Assembly: GCA_038146985.1 (NCBI GenBank)
Contig: JAYQSQ010000019.1
Location: 83,016-147,015 of the forward strand
Length of the DNA stretch: 64,000 nucleotides
From: JADHLJ01 sp038146985
GTDB lineage: Bacteria; Pseudomonadota; Alphaproteobacteria; Thalassobaculales; Thalassobaculaceae
Direction: 5' to 3'
Notes under the pieces: generated by a model
What the model saw: the letters and a program-made list of their open reading frames with translations, nothing else
The model's database searches: none
What the model was told of the DNA's origin: nothing
In this document: positions 44,337-54,001 of the stretch, one piece after another
Position numbering within the stretch: the stretch's first letter is position 1
Layout: each line of letters opens with the position of its first letter
Translations under genes and position numbers: made by a program

Positions 44337-45557
44337 CTATTGGGTCTTCAGTTCCGCGATCGCCGCCGTGATGCGGTCCAGAGCCTTGTCGACGATGGCG
44401 CGCGGGCAGGCGAGGTTGATGCGCTCGAACCCCTCGCCCTCCTTGCCGAAGATATAACCCTCATCGAGATAGATCCGCGCCTTGTTCAGCATCAGGTCTT
44501 CGAGCCCGTCCTTGCCGAGGCCGAGCGAGCGGCAGTCGAACCATTGCAGGTAGGTGCCTTGTAGCGGGCTGACGACAATTTCAGGCGTGCGCTCGGCGAA
44601 GACCGCCGCAACCCGGGCGGCGTTGCCGGCGATGTACACCAGCACGGCGTCCAGCCAGTCCTCGGCCTCGCGATACGCGACCTCAGTCGCCAGCAGGCTG
44701 AACGGGTTCATCCCGCCGAAACCTGTCGATCGCAGGCTCGCGCCCATCGCCTCGCGCTTGGTCTTGTCGGCGATCATGATGTTGGAACAGTGCAGTCCCG
44801 CAAGATTGAAGGTCTTGCTGGCGGCGGTGCAGATGATCGCGCTGTTGGTGAAAGCCTCACCGAGGGTGCCGTAGGGCGTGAAATGATGGCCAGGCACGAT
44901 GAGGTCGCCGTGAATCTCGTCGGAAATCACGATGACATCGTTGCGCATGCAGATCTCGCCGAACCGCCGCAGTTCCGCTTCGCTCCAGATGCGGCCAACC
45001 GGGTTGTGGGGCGAGCAGAGGATGGCGAGCTTGACGGCGGGATCGGCGGCTTTGCGTTCTAGGTCGGCGAAGTCCATCTCGTAGGTGCCGTCGCGCAGGA
45101 TCAACGGGTTTGTGACGATCTCGCCGCCGTTGTTCGTCACCGAGCGGTAGAAGGGGTGATAGACCGGCGGCTGGATCAGGACCTTGTCGCCGGGACGGAT
45201 GAAACTGCGGACCGCCAGATTCAAGGTCGGCACCACGCCGGCGACGGTCAAGATCCAGTCCGGATCGACTGTCCAGCGGTGCCGGCGTTGCATCCAATCG
45301 ATCACCGCGCGCGTGTAGCTCTCGATTTTTCCGGTATACCCGTAGATGCCGTGGCGAGCCCGCTCGGTCAGGGCCTCAACCACAGGTTCCGGGCAACGGA
45401 AATCCATGTCCGCGACCCACATGGGCAGGACCTGGTCATCGCCCCGATCCGGATCGGTCGCGTCCCAATGTCGCGCGACACCGTTCTCGGAACGGAATTC
45501 CCATTTGATCGATCCGCGGCCGCGGCGATCGATGATCTGGTCGAAGTCAAAAGGCAC
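44337..45557 (-). CDS. MalY/PatB-family PLP-dependent cystathionine beta-lyase/aminotransferase
   Basis: This 406-residue fold-type I PLP protein has WVADMDFRCPEPVVEAL near residue 48, CSPHNPVGR near residue 173, and the Schiff-base Lys in TAASKTFNLAGLH near residue 240. It cleaves C-S bonds of cystathionine or cysteine conjugates, or acts as an aminotransferase. The start is GTG at 45557 with AAGGGG 7 bases upstream; upstream in-frame ATG at 45731 is less likely. It is convergent with the interrupted gene, whose stop lies 3 bases away. Confidence 0.87.
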   Translation of the reverse strand: MPFDFDQIIDRRGRGSIKWEFRSENGVARHWDATDPDRGDDQVLPMWVADMDFRCPEPVVEALTERARHGIYGYTGKIESYTRAVIDWMQRRHRWTVDPDWILTVAGVVPTLNLAVRSFIRPGDKVLIQPPVYHPFYRSVTNNGGEIVTNPLILRDGTYEMDFADLERKAADPAVKLAILCSPHNPVGRIWSEAELRRFGEICMRNDVIVISDEIHGDLIVPGHHFTPYGTLGEAFTNSAIICTAASKTFNLAGLHCSNIMIADKTKREAMGASLRSTGFGGMNPFSLLATEVAYREAEDWLDAVLVYIAGNAARVAAVFAERTPEIVVSPLQGTYLQWFDCRSLGLGKDGLEDLMLNKARIYLDEGYIFGKEGEGFERINLACPRAIVDKALDRITAAIAELKTQ

Positions 45558-45819
45558 GGAAATCCCCTTGCAAGAGTAAGCGCGTTTGCCGTTGGAAGGA
45601 CGAAGGACAGGTCTACTCCCTAGCATGAAGCCTTGTTCGCGCCGAGAGCTATTCAACGCGTTGACAACCCGCAGCCACCGCTTAGCCTGCGGGTGCCCGC
45701 TTTCCGGCGGTACAATGCCGGCGCGGGGCATGGGTGACGACGGGGGATCGATTGAAAGGCGAAAGTGCCGTTAGACGTTCTGACGCGGTTGTGGCCGGCG
45801 ACACCCGGGAGACCGCGTG

Positions 45820-46371
45820 ATGTTTCGCTCCCTGGTGCGCCTGTTCCGCTACCGTCTGGTCATCCCGGTCTTACGTGGAAACACGCCGCCGGTTCATACC
45901 GCGCGTGGTGTTCTGGTCGGATTGGTCTGTGCCATGACGCCGCTCGTCGGTGTGCAGATGGCCATGGTTGCGGCGGTCTGGGCGGTTCAGCGAACGGTCG
46001 CGCCGGACTGGCGCTTCAATGTCGTGGTGGCCATGGGCTGGACGTGGGTTACCAATGTCTTCACGGTCCCGCCGATCTACTATGTGTTCCTGGTGACGGG
46101 CCGGCTCATGCTCGGCCGTTGGGAGGAGTCCCTCGGCTTCAGCGCCTTCTCGGCCAAGCTGGAGGAGATCCTGTCCCTCGGTGGCGGCGGTCTGACCGCA
46201 GCCTGGGAAATCACGTTGGCGATGATCGAGCTTTGGGGCCTGCCGATGTTCCTCGGCTGCGTGCCCTGGGCGGTGGTGAGCGGTTGGATCGGATACAAAT
46301 GGACACTTCGGCTCGTCACCCGCAGGCGCGAAGCGATTCGGCAAAAACGGCTGGCGAGCCGCGAAACCTGA
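45820..46371 (+). CDS. DUF2062 membrane protein
   Basis: The 183-residue protein has about three to four hydrophobic segments, and the features of DUF2062: RGVLVGLVCAMTPLVGVQM near residue 29 and VTNVFTVPPIYYV near residue 78. It is an inner-membrane protein of unknown role; homologues sometimes occur with glycosyltransferases. The ATG at 45820 follows a GTG codon at 45817 that is an alternative start. A 262-base gap upstream has TTGACA (45661) but no clear -10 box. Confidence 0.75.
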   Translation: MFRSLVRLFRYRLVIPVLRGNTPPVHTARGVLVGLVCAMTPLVGVQMAMVAAVWAVQRTVAPDWRFNVVVAMGWTWVTNVFTVPPIYYVFLVTGRLMLGRWEESLGFSAFSAKLEEILSLGGGGLTAAWEITLAMIELWGLPMFLGCVPWAVVSGWIGYKWTLRLVTRRREAIRQKRLASRET

Positions 46372-46490
46372 GTGACCATCCCCCAAGGGACGGATATATC
46401 CCGCGCGTCGTAGGGCTGTCGCCTAATCCGCGATGCCGATACCTGCGGGGTCTGGTAGTCTAATGACGGAAAAGCATCGTGGAGATGGTC

Positions 46491-47339
46491 ATGGCACTTT
46501 CCATCAAACCTTTGTCCGACGCGCTAGGCGCCGAGGTTACCGGCGTGGACGCCCGCTCTGGCATCGCGGACGGAGATCTGGAACGGCTCAGCGACGCCTT
46601 TCAGGAGTATCACCTGCTCTGTTTCCGCTCGGCGCCTCTATCCGCTCCGGAATTCGCCCGTATCGCGCGTTATTTCGGCGAACCGCAATTGCAGTTGCTG
46701 CGCGATCAGCGCACTGGTGAGGCGCCCGAGGTTTCGATCCTGGAAAGCACCTACAGGACACCCGAGTCCAAGCCGGACGACCTGACCAAGGTCCGCCTGT
46801 CCGGATGGCATACCGACGATTCCTATTTCGAGGTGCCGGCCAAGGCGACGATGCTGCAAGGTCTCGCGATTCCGTCATCCGGCGGGCAGACCCGCTTTGC
46901 CAACACGAGGCGCGCTTACGAAGAACTGCCGGAGACGTTGAGAAAGCGGATCGACGGGCTTGCGGCCGTCCATGCCTATGACACGCGCCGAGCGGCCGCA
47001 CGGGCGAAGACCCTGAACGGCGAGGAACTGAAGGAAACCAAGGACGTTGTCCACCCTCTGGTCCGCACGCACGAAGATAGCGGCAAGCGGGCGATCTATT
47101 TCAATCCGAACCGGACCGACCATATTGTCGATATGGATCAAGGTGAAAGCGACGCCTTGCTTGACGAGTTGTACGGCTGGATCACCAAACCCGAGTATCA
47201 GTACCATCACGCCTGGACGGTCGGCGATATTCTGCTCTGGGACAACCGTTGTCTTGTGCATTCCGTGAATGTCGATTTCCCGGTCGGCGAGGAACGCCGC
47301 CACCAGCGTATCCTGCTGAAAGGTTCCAGACCCGTTTGA
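46491..47339 (+). CDS. TauD/TfdA-family Fe(II)/2-oxoglutarate dioxygenase
   Basis: The 282-residue enzyme has the facial triad: His107 and Asp109 in SGWHTDDSYFE, and the distal His in WDNRCLVHSVN, with the C-terminal Arg of RRHQRILLKG for 2-oxoglutarate. It oxidises small acids, sulfonates or related compounds; the substrate is unknown. The ATG at 46491 has GGAG (46480-46483) 7 bases before it; the GTG at 46479 is an alternative. Followed by an MFS transporter after 76 bases, maybe for its substrate. Confidence 0.88.
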   Translation: MALSIKPLSDALGAEVTGVDARSGIADGDLERLSDAFQEYHLLCFRSAPLSAPEFARIARYFGEPQLQLLRDQRTGEAPEVSILESTYRTPESKPDDLTKVRLSGWHTDDSYFEVPAKATMLQGLAIPSSGGQTRFANTRRAYEELPETLRKRIDGLAAVHAYDTRRAAARAKTLNGEELKETKDVVHPLVRTHEDSGKRAIYFNPNRTDHIVDMDQGESDALLDELYGWITKPEYQYHHAWTVGDILLWDNRCLVHSVNVDFPVGEERRHQRILLKGSRPV

Positions 47340-47415
47340 CCGCCTTTGGTGCCCGACACCCGACCGGTGCCGCTGTGAAATCAAGGCGTGTTCAGCCGAT
47401 AGACTTGGCCAAATC

Positions 47416-48672
47416 GTGACCGTTTCGACAGGACCAACCAGCCGATCCAAGCACGAGATCCGGATCGCCGCCGCCGGGTGGCTATTCTGCGCGGTCTTCT
47501 TTTTCTACGCCTTCATCCTTCGTGTGGCGCCGGCGGTGATGGTCGACGACCTGATGCGGGAGTTTTCGGTCGGCGCGGCGATTCTTGGCAATCTCTCCGC
47601 CGTGTATCTCTACATCTATGCCGGCTTGCAGATCCCGGTCGGCCTGTTCATTGACCGCCACGGCTTGCAGAACCTGATCGCCTGCGCCTGCGCGGTGACG
47701 GGGATCGGCGCGGTGGTTTTCGCCGCCGCCGAAACCGTTTCGATGGCGTATCTGGGGCGGTTTCTGATCGGCGCGGGGGCGGCGTTCAGTTTCGTCGGCG
47801 CATTGAACATGGCCGCGCGGTGGTTTCCCTTCCGGTTTGCGGTGCTTGGCGGATGGGCCCAGATGCTGGGATCGGCCGGCGGGTTCGCCGGACAGGCGCC
47901 GCTGGGAATGGCGATAGCCGGATTTGGCTGGCGCTCGACCAATATAGGCCTCGGGATAGCCGGTCTGGTTCTCGCTGTTCTGCTGTTTTTCACGGTTCGC
48001 GACCCGGTTACCGCGCGGCCCGTCCAGCCGATCTCGACAAGGCATGCGCTTGGTGTCGTCGCCTCGAACTCTCAGACATGGCTGGCCTCGCTGGGAGCCG
48101 GCGGCATGACAGGGACGCTATTGGCCTTCGGCGGCTTATGGGGTGTTCCCTACCTCATGACGGCGCGTTATCTGGACAAGCCCGCCGCCGCCGGTCTCGT
48201 TTCGGTCTGTTTTATCGGATGGGCGATCGCCGCGCCCTTGCTTGGCTGGGTATCGGATCGGCTCGGCAAACGCCGGCCCATCGTGATCCTTGGTACGGCG
48301 ATCGCCACGGTTTCGACGGCGGCTCTGTTGATCTGGCCGCAAATGCCGGAATCGGTCCTGATCGTGGTCCTTGTGGTCCAGGGAGGGTTCTCGGCTTCTA
48401 TGATTCTTTGCTTCGCTGTCGCGAAAGAGAGCAATGCGCCAGAATTCAGCGGAGCCTCGCTCGGCTTGATCAATACTTTCGCGGTCGGAGGAGGGGCGTT
48501 GCTCCAGCCGCTGGTGGGCATGGTCCTGGATGCGCGATGGGATGGATCGGTGCTGAACGGGGCTCGAATCTATGGATTGGACGACTATCGTCTGGGACTC
48601 GCGATTCTACCGGCTTGTTGTGCAATGAGCCTGCTGGCGGCAATTGCTATGCGCGAGCCGCAACGTGATTAA
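47416..48672 (+). CDS. MFS transporter
   Basis: This 418-residue protein has about 12 transmembrane segments, the MFS motif VGLFIDRHGLQN after TM2, and RFLIGAGAAFSF in TM4. It starts with GTG at 47416. MFS members of this type take up organic acids or sugars; direction and substrate are not certain. It probably shares a transcript with the TauD-type dioxygenase. Confidence 0.83.
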   Translation: MTVSTGPTSRSKHEIRIAAAGWLFCAVFFFYAFILRVAPAVMVDDLMREFSVGAAILGNLSAVYLYIYAGLQIPVGLFIDRHGLQNLIACACAVTGIGAVVFAAAETVSMAYLGRFLIGAGAAFSFVGALNMAARWFPFRFAVLGGWAQMLGSAGGFAGQAPLGMAIAGFGWRSTNIGLGIAGLVLAVLLFFTVRDPVTARPVQPISTRHALGVVASNSQTWLASLGAGGMTGTLLAFGGLWGVPYLMTARYLDKPAAAGLVSVCFIGWAIAAPLLGWVSDRLGKRRPIVILGTAIATVSTAALLIWPQMPESVLIVVLVVQGGFSASMILCFAVAKESNAPEFSGASLGLINTFAVGGGALLQPLVGMVLDARWDGSVLNGARIYGLDDYRLGLAILPACCAMSLLAAIAMREPQRD

Positions 48673-48841
48673 TGTTTCCTCAAATGACGAATCGGCGCCG
48701 GATTGGTGCCACTCTGTTCACACGTTTGTGAGGTCAGGCGGGTCTCGGCCTTGCAACTGGCTCCTGTTTGTTGCACTGTCCATGGTGAATGGACGTGACG
48801 CAAAAACCCGCGCCGACAGTCGGGGAATAGGGTGATTTGAA

Positions 48842-50065
48842 GTGGATAACGCACTCGACAGACATCTGATCGATAGCGATTCCCTGGAGTATCTCCAAGT
48901 CTTTCTGGCGAACCATCGCAAGTGGCTCGCCAACAAGAGTGGAGGTAAACAGGCGGACCTGTCGAAGAAGTCGCTTGTCGGAATGGATTTCACCGGCGCG
49001 AACCTCTCCAAGGCGATTTTGGTTGGAACAAACCTGGCTCAGGCGACTCTTCGAGGCGCGAATTTGAGTGAGGCGGATATGTTCGGCGCGGTTTTGAGCG
49101 AATCGGACCTTCAGAGTGCCGATCTTTCCGGCGCGGTTCTGCGCGGCGCCTCCCTGCGCGGTGCGAATCTTACCAAGGCGAACCTGACGGACGCGGACCT
49201 GCGCGGCGGTGTCATGCTGGGTAACGGCGGCGAGAGTTTCGGCAACGAGCGCACGGACATGACTCAGTGTCTGATGGACTACGCCCAGGGCACGCGCGCC
49301 AAGATGTCGAATGTGGATTTTCGGGGATCGAGCATGGTGGGCGCCAATCTTCAAGGCGCGAAAATGTTCGGGTCCGACCTGTCCGAGGTCGATCTGTCCT
49401 ATGCGAATCTACGCGGCGCGGACCTGTCCGATACCCGGCTCGACAACACCAACCTGAACGGTAGCGACTTGAACGGCGCCCAGCTGTCCAACGCGACGAT
49501 CAAGAATGTCAGCCTGCGCGCGGCGAAGATGAGTAGTGATCTGCTGAGCGGCCTCGACAAGCGCGAGTTAGACATCGGCGACGAGCCCGAAGCCGTTGAA
49601 TACCGCGACATGTCGGAAAAGGTGCGCGAGCAGTTGGATCAGCACGAGGAATGGATCAATTCCAACGGCGAGAAAGGCCACCGTGCGATCCTGGACGGAA
49701 TGGATCTGTCCTATCACGATCTGAGTGGACGGGACATGACCGGTGTGCGGATGCGTGGCGGCAAGCTGCGTGGCGCGCGACTGAAGTCCTGTATTCTGGT
49801 GCTTTCGAATTTCGGCGGCACCGACATGATGGACGCCGATCTAAGCAATGCCGTGCTGATCGGGGCGAACCTAACCGGCGCCAACCTGCGGCGGGCCAAC
49901 CTCGCGAATGCCGCGGTGGGCGGAATCCCGATCCGCGCCAAGGATGGTTCCGAAACTGGGCGCTTGCAGCGAACCAATTTTGAGAAAGCCAATCTCGTCG
50001 CGGCGAAGATTTTCGGTCTGAAACTAGATGAATGCCGCATGCAAGACGTGGTGATCGACAACTAG
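48842..50065 (+). CDS. Pentapeptide repeat protein
   Basis: The 407-residue protein is largely A(D/N)LxX repeats: residues ~36-122 and 146-230, then again 283-405, forming two right-handed quadrilateral beta-helix blocks separated by a charged linker. A motif of the form L-x2-H-x2-W-x4-(S/N)-G starts each block (LANHRKWL and LDQHEEWI), so the architecture looks duplicated. The start is GTG at 48842. Unlike Qnr-type proteins, function is unknown. It is convergent with the cyclase-like gene at 50105. Confidence 0.88.
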   Translation: MDNALDRHLIDSDSLEYLQVFLANHRKWLANKSGGKQADLSKKSLVGMDFTGANLSKAILVGTNLAQATLRGANLSEADMFGAVLSESDLQSADLSGAVLRGASLRGANLTKANLTDADLRGGVMLGNGGESFGNERTDMTQCLMDYAQGTRAKMSNVDFRGSSMVGANLQGAKMFGSDLSEVDLSYANLRGADLSDTRLDNTNLNGSDLNGAQLSNATIKNVSLRAAKMSSDLLSGLDKRELDIGDEPEAVEYRDMSEKVREQLDQHEEWINSNGEKGHRAILDGMDLSYHDLSGRDMTGVRMRGGKLRGARLKSCILVLSNFGGTDMMDADLSNAVLIGANLTGANLRRANLANAAVGGIPIRAKDGSETGRLQRTNFEKANLVAAKIFGLKLDECRMQDVVIDN

Positions 50066-50104
50066 CGTCAAAGCTCGCCGTTATCCGGTCGAGTCCCGAT
50101 TAAT

Positions 50105-51256
50105 TTAATGGGCAGCGGCGACCTTCGTCTGCGGAACCTGGGGCTTTTTCCCGGCAAGGTCGATGTGCCGCAAACCCGTATAGTACGGGTCATCACCTTT
50201 GACGAACACGTTCACCTTGGCGTTGTAGCAAAGGTGCTCGAACCCATGCTTGTCGACGACCCGCATCCGCTGATTGACGTAGCTGCCGTCCTGGCGTTTG
50301 GGGCCGGTCAGGTAGAAGGCGAATCGGTCGACCGGGTTGCCGAACAGGTGCATGCCCCGGAATTTCTCCAGTTCCATGTTGGCGAGGCCGACAACGTGCT
50401 CCGCCGAATACACGAGTTTCCCGTCATGGCCCGGGCGTGAGAACGCGCCGATAACAATCTGATTGGAATTGGTTTTTCCGATCAGACGAGCCACGGAAAT
50501 CGTCACGTCGCCAACAATGTACTCGTCGCTGTCGACGGCATTCCGACGGGGATTGAAGAACGTGTAATGGCTGCCGATACTCGCCGCCACGCGAAGTTCC
50601 GGCGTGGCGTCCTTTTCGCGAATCCCGCGCTTCAAGGCCGTGTAGTAGGTGATGAACATCGACATCAGCACGAACAGCGCGATATCGGCGTCGGGGCCGG
50701 TGCGTCGATTCCAGATGTAAAAGCCGTCACCGGTTGTCGAGCGCCTCATTTCGATCGGCAAAAGCTTCTGCCTGCAGCTTTCCTCGGCGATATTCAGCGC
50801 GAATTCCAGCGTCGACAGCTGACACGCCTGGGCTTCGGGCGTGTGCTTTGAAAATCCAACGATATCGAGCAGGACCACGGCCCGGTGCGAGGTCTTTATG
50901 GTCGTGTAGTTCTCGAACAGATTCCCCACGTCGTCGTGGTTCAACCCGGCCTTGTCATCGCCGATCGGGAAATCGAGCCGGATTTCCACCGGCTGGACGT
51001 CCAATGATTTCGCCACGCTGCGCATGTGTTCCGGATCAAGGCGCCGCGAGCCGGTAAATACCCGTTCATGCGGTTCCTTGAGGGTGAAAAGCCGGACTTT
51101 CGGAATGGAAAGGATTTCGATTCCGTGCCGGGTGGCGCTCCAGGAAACCAGGGCGTTGCTGCCGAACGACCAAAGCTCGAAAAACAGGTCGTTGATCTTG
51201 GCGAGAAGTGGATCCTTGTGACTGGAGGTCCGATTTTTGTCGATATGCGCGTTCAC
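50105..51256 (-). CDS. Class III adenylate/guanylate cyclase-like domain protein
   Basis: The 383-residue protein has a central nucleotide-cyclase-like domain: VVLLDIVGFSKHT with metal-ligand-like Asp131, RRSTTGDGFYIW with Asp177, and YIVGDVTISVARLIG. N-terminal (1-120) and C-terminal (290-383) parts are unrecognised, with no membrane segments. The cyclase signature residues for base selection cannot be read with certainty, so activity (cAMP, cGMP or none) is open. It has its own 130-base gap to radC. Confidence 0.7.
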   Translation of the reverse strand: MNAHIDKNRTSSHKDPLLAKINDLFFELWSFGSNALVSWSATRHGIEILSIPKVRLFTLKEPHERVFTGSRRLDPEHMRSVAKSLDVQPVEIRLDFPIGDDKAGLNHDDVGNLFENYTTIKTSHRAVVLLDIVGFSKHTPEAQACQLSTLEFALNIAEESCRQKLLPIEMRRSTTGDGFYIWNRRTGPDADIALFVLMSMFITYYTALKRGIREKDATPELRVAASIGSHYTFFNPRRNAVDSDEYIVGDVTISVARLIGKTNSNQIVIGAFSRPGHDGKLVYSAEHVVGLANMELEKFRGMHLFGNPVDRFAFYLTGPKRQDGSYVNQRMRVVDKHGFEHLCYNAKVNVFVKGDDPYYTGLRHIDLAGKKPQVPQTKVAAAH

Positions 51257-51386
51257 GACGACTCTCTCCCAGCGCGTCCAACCTCCGGCGCGCGGCTGGA
51301 CTCCAAGCGCAGGCTTAGACTACCCCCCCTTGGCGCGCCTTCCAAGAGTAACCGTGCCCCGAATGTCATAAGATTATGCTGATCCG

Positions 51387-52091
51387 TTAAAGCAGGCCGG
51401 ATGCCTTGAAACTGGTATGGCCGCCGCGCCCGACGATGACGTGATCATGCAGGACGATGCCCCGGGTGGCGGCCGCTTTGGCGACTTCCTTGGTCATCTC
51501 GATATCGGCTTTGGAAGGGGTCGTATCGCCGCTCGGATGGTTGTGGACCATGATCATCGCCGACGCGCCGTGCTCGAGAGCCTTGCGGACGACCTCGCGC
51601 GGGTAGACGGGCGTATGATCGACGGTGCCCCGCTGGTGCGTTTCCTCTGCGACCAGCAGGTTCTTTTTGTCGAGATAGAGGACGCGGAACTCCTCGACCT
51701 TCTCGAAACCCATGGCCGCCCGGCAATAGGAGATGAGCTGATCCCAGGTCCGCAGGACCGGACGTTTCATCAGGGGTTCGGCCATGAGTCTCAGTGCCGC
51801 CGCTTGGACCGTCTTCAGCGACGCAAGTGCCGCTTCGCCGACGCCCGGATCCTTCAAAAGGTCGGCGTCCGATGCGCTGATGGCTTCCACGAAGCCACCG
51901 AATCGGCGGATCAATTCCTTGGCGAGCGGTTTGACGTCGTCGCGTGCTTGAGCGAGGAAAAGGACCAGTTCGAGCAGCTCATAATCCGCCACCGCATCCG
52001 CGCCGCCGGCGAGGAACCGCTTCCGCAGCCGCTGGCGATGGCCGAGATTACCGTCCTCGCGCCCGTCCGATTTGCCGTCTTCCCGCACCAT
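51387..52091 (-). CDS. radC: RadC-family JAMM/JAB protein
   Basis: This 234-residue protein has an N-terminal helix-hairpin-helix-like region and the C-terminal JAMM motif in MVHNHPSGDTTPSKADIE with His, His and Asp metal ligands. RadC was once called a DNA-repair protein, but its role remains uncertain. It lies 51 bases downstream of map on the same strand, a common alphaproteobacterial pair. Confidence 0.92.
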   Translation of the reverse strand: MVREDGKSDGREDGNLGHRQRLRKRFLAGGADAVADYELLELVLFLAQARDDVKPLAKELIRRFGGFVEAISASDADLLKDPGVGEAALASLKTVQAAALRLMAEPLMKRPVLRTWDQLISYCRAAMGFEKVEEFRVLYLDKKNLLVAEETHQRGTVDHTPVYPREVVRKALEHGASAMIMVHNHPSGDTTPSKADIEMTKEVAKAAATRGIVLHDHVIVGRGGHTSFKASGLL

Positions 52092-52142
52092 GCCCTCCCA
52101 CGACCGTCCTTCACAGTGTTTATGGAAGGTGGAGCGGGGTTT

Positions 52143-53012
52143 TCAGATCTCGTAGGGCGGTTTCGCGAGACCTAGAGGCGAATGCGTGAAAATTTCATAG
52201 CCGGTTTCGGTCACCGCGATCGAGTGCTCGAACTGAGCGGACAGGGATCGGTCGCGGGTAACCGCCGTCCAGCCGTCGGGCAGGATCTTCACTGCGTATT
52301 TGCCGGTGTTGATCATCGGTTCGATGGTGAAGAACATGCCCTTGCGGAGGACGGTCCCGGTGCCTGGGGTTCCGTAATGGAGAACGCTTGGCGCGGTATG
52401 GAAGACCCGGCCGAGGCCATGGCCGCAGAAATCCCTGACGACGGAGCACCGTTCGCTCTCGGCATAGCTTTGAATGGCGTGGCCGATATCGCCGAGCGTC
52501 GCGCCGGGTTTTACCACTTCTATGCCGCGCATCAGGCATTCATGGGTGATGTCCATCAGGCGGGCGGCTTTTACCGGTACCTTGCCGACCCCGAACATCC
52601 GGCTGGTGTCGCCGTACCAGCCGTCCAGGATGACGGTGATATCGATGTTCATGATATCGCCCTCGACCAGCTTGCGTGGTCCTGGGATGCCGTGACAGAC
52701 GACATGGTTGATGGAGGTGCAGATCGACTTCGGAAATCCCTTGTAGTTCAACGGCGCCGGGATCGCGTCGTGATCGAGAATGAACCGGTGGCAAAGGGTG
52801 TCGAGCTCTTCCGTCGTTACGCCCGGCTGCACATGGGGCGTGATGAAGTCGAGCGTCTCGGCGGCAAGCCGTCCCGCCTTACGCATGCCCTCGAAGTCTT
52901 CCTCGGAATGGATCTCGATGGTTCTGGGATCGTGCTTGGACAATACGGATCTCACGAAAAATCGTAACAGCGGCACCGCGCCCGGAGGACCGGAGCTGCG
53001 CGAAGCGGCCAT
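52143..53012 (-). CDS. map: Type I methionine aminopeptidase
   Basis: The 289-residue protein has the pita-bread metal site: Asp residues in NIDITVILDGWYGDTSRMF, the His in FCGHGLGR, and Glu in FTIEPM and AQFEHSI. It removes N-terminal Met co-translationally. The first ~25 residues (rich in Arg, Pro and Ser) extend past most homologues, so a later GTG or TTG start near 52955 is possible. It is upstream of radC in one unit. Confidence 0.95.
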   Translation of the reverse strand: MAASRSSGPPGAVPLLRFFVRSVLSKHDPRTIEIHSEEDFEGMRKAGRLAAETLDFITPHVQPGVTTEELDTLCHRFILDHDAIPAPLNYKGFPKSICTSINHVVCHGIPGPRKLVEGDIMNIDITVILDGWYGDTSRMFGVGKVPVKAARLMDITHECLMRGIEVVKPGATLGDIGHAIQSYAESERCSVVRDFCGHGLGRVFHTAPSVLHYGTPGTGTVLRKGMFFTIEPMINTGKYAVKILPDGWTAVTRDRSLSAQFEHSIAVTETGYEIFTHSPLGLAKPPYEI

Positions 53013-53073
53013 ATTTGCGGCAGCGGCGGCGCGAGGTCAAGAAAACCCGGGTTGGCTTCGGATCGGCGGGACC

Positions 53074-53847
53074 TTAGCGGAGACTCGCCAGGGCGGCGCC
53101 GTGAATCGGTCCTTGACCCGTTTCCTGAAGCAGGACGACGGCGTTCTCGGCCCCATCACCAAGATCCCGAATGGCGACATCGGTGGTAATCCGCGTGCCG
53201 TTCCAATTTGCGACCCGCCAGATACCGCGCACGATGTTGTACTCGGTCAGGGTTTTGCCGGCGTTCTCGCCCCGTGGAATCGCCGTTGTCTCCTCTTCCT
53301 CGTAGGTAATCAGCCAGACGTCGCACTCCCGAGGCGCCGTGCCGCTCTCGACCGTGACCGAAATCTTCCCGTCCGAAGCATGCAGCGTGATCGGGATCGA
53401 CACGCGGTCGGCCGAGTCCATGGTGCCGACCCTGACGATCTTCTCGGCGATGTCCCGGGTACGCGATCCGACGCCTTCCAGACGACCGTCGATGACCATT
53501 TGGGGCGTGTAGATCGACCACAGCCCCATGGCCTTGCTGTAGACACGCTGGCGCTGGGTATTGGCCGGCGAGGCGAACGGATCTTTCCAGCCGATATAGT
53601 CCCAATAGTCGACGTGATAGGCGAGGGCGATGACGTTTTCGTGCTTCTTAAGTTCGCCGACATACTTGTCGGCGGGCGGGCAGGAATAGCAGCCCTGGCT
53701 GGTGAACAGTTCCACCACGACGGGATGTCCGTTGTGATTTCCGGACCCTGCTTTAGCAGGCGGCGTCGCCGGCGCCAGGAAAAGCGAGGTTCCCGCCGCG
53801 ATCGCGAGCGTCAGTCCCGCCAGAAAAAGCCTTGTGCGTTTCGTCAT
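53074..53847 (-). CDS. DUF1223 thioredoxin-like exported protein
   Basis: This 257-residue protein starts with a signal peptide (residues 1-32, ending PPAKAGS) and continues with the DUF1223 motif VELFTSQGCYSCPPAD, a CxxC-type thioredoxin-like site, and AYHVDYWDYIGWKD. It is probably periplasmic with a redox-related role, unverified. It is preceded by a 154-base gap and lies 61 bases upstream of map on the same strand. Confidence 0.85.
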   Translation of the reverse strand: MTKRTRLFLAGLTLAIAAGTSLFLAPATPPAKAGSGNHNGHPVVVELFTSQGCYSCPPADKYVGELKKHENVIALAYHVDYWDYIGWKDPFASPANTQRQRVYSKAMGLWSIYTPQMVIDGRLEGVGSRTRDIAEKIVRVGTMDSADRVSIPITLHASDGKISVTVESGTAPRECDVWLITYEEEETTAIPRGENAGKTLTEYNIVRGIWRVANWNGTRITTDVAIRDLGDGAENAVVLLQETGQGPIHGAALASLR

Positions 53848-54001
53848 GGTCGGATGATGGGGGCTCCGGCGTTTATCAGCTAGTCACGGGGCTGTGAGGG
53901 TAGGCGTGAGGGGCGCTTCCCCGCATGTTTAGGGCGGCTTGGGCGGTAAAATCCTCGTGTGTCAGCAAGATTGCCGTCCTCCATCCGTGAGGCCGCGCTG
54001 A

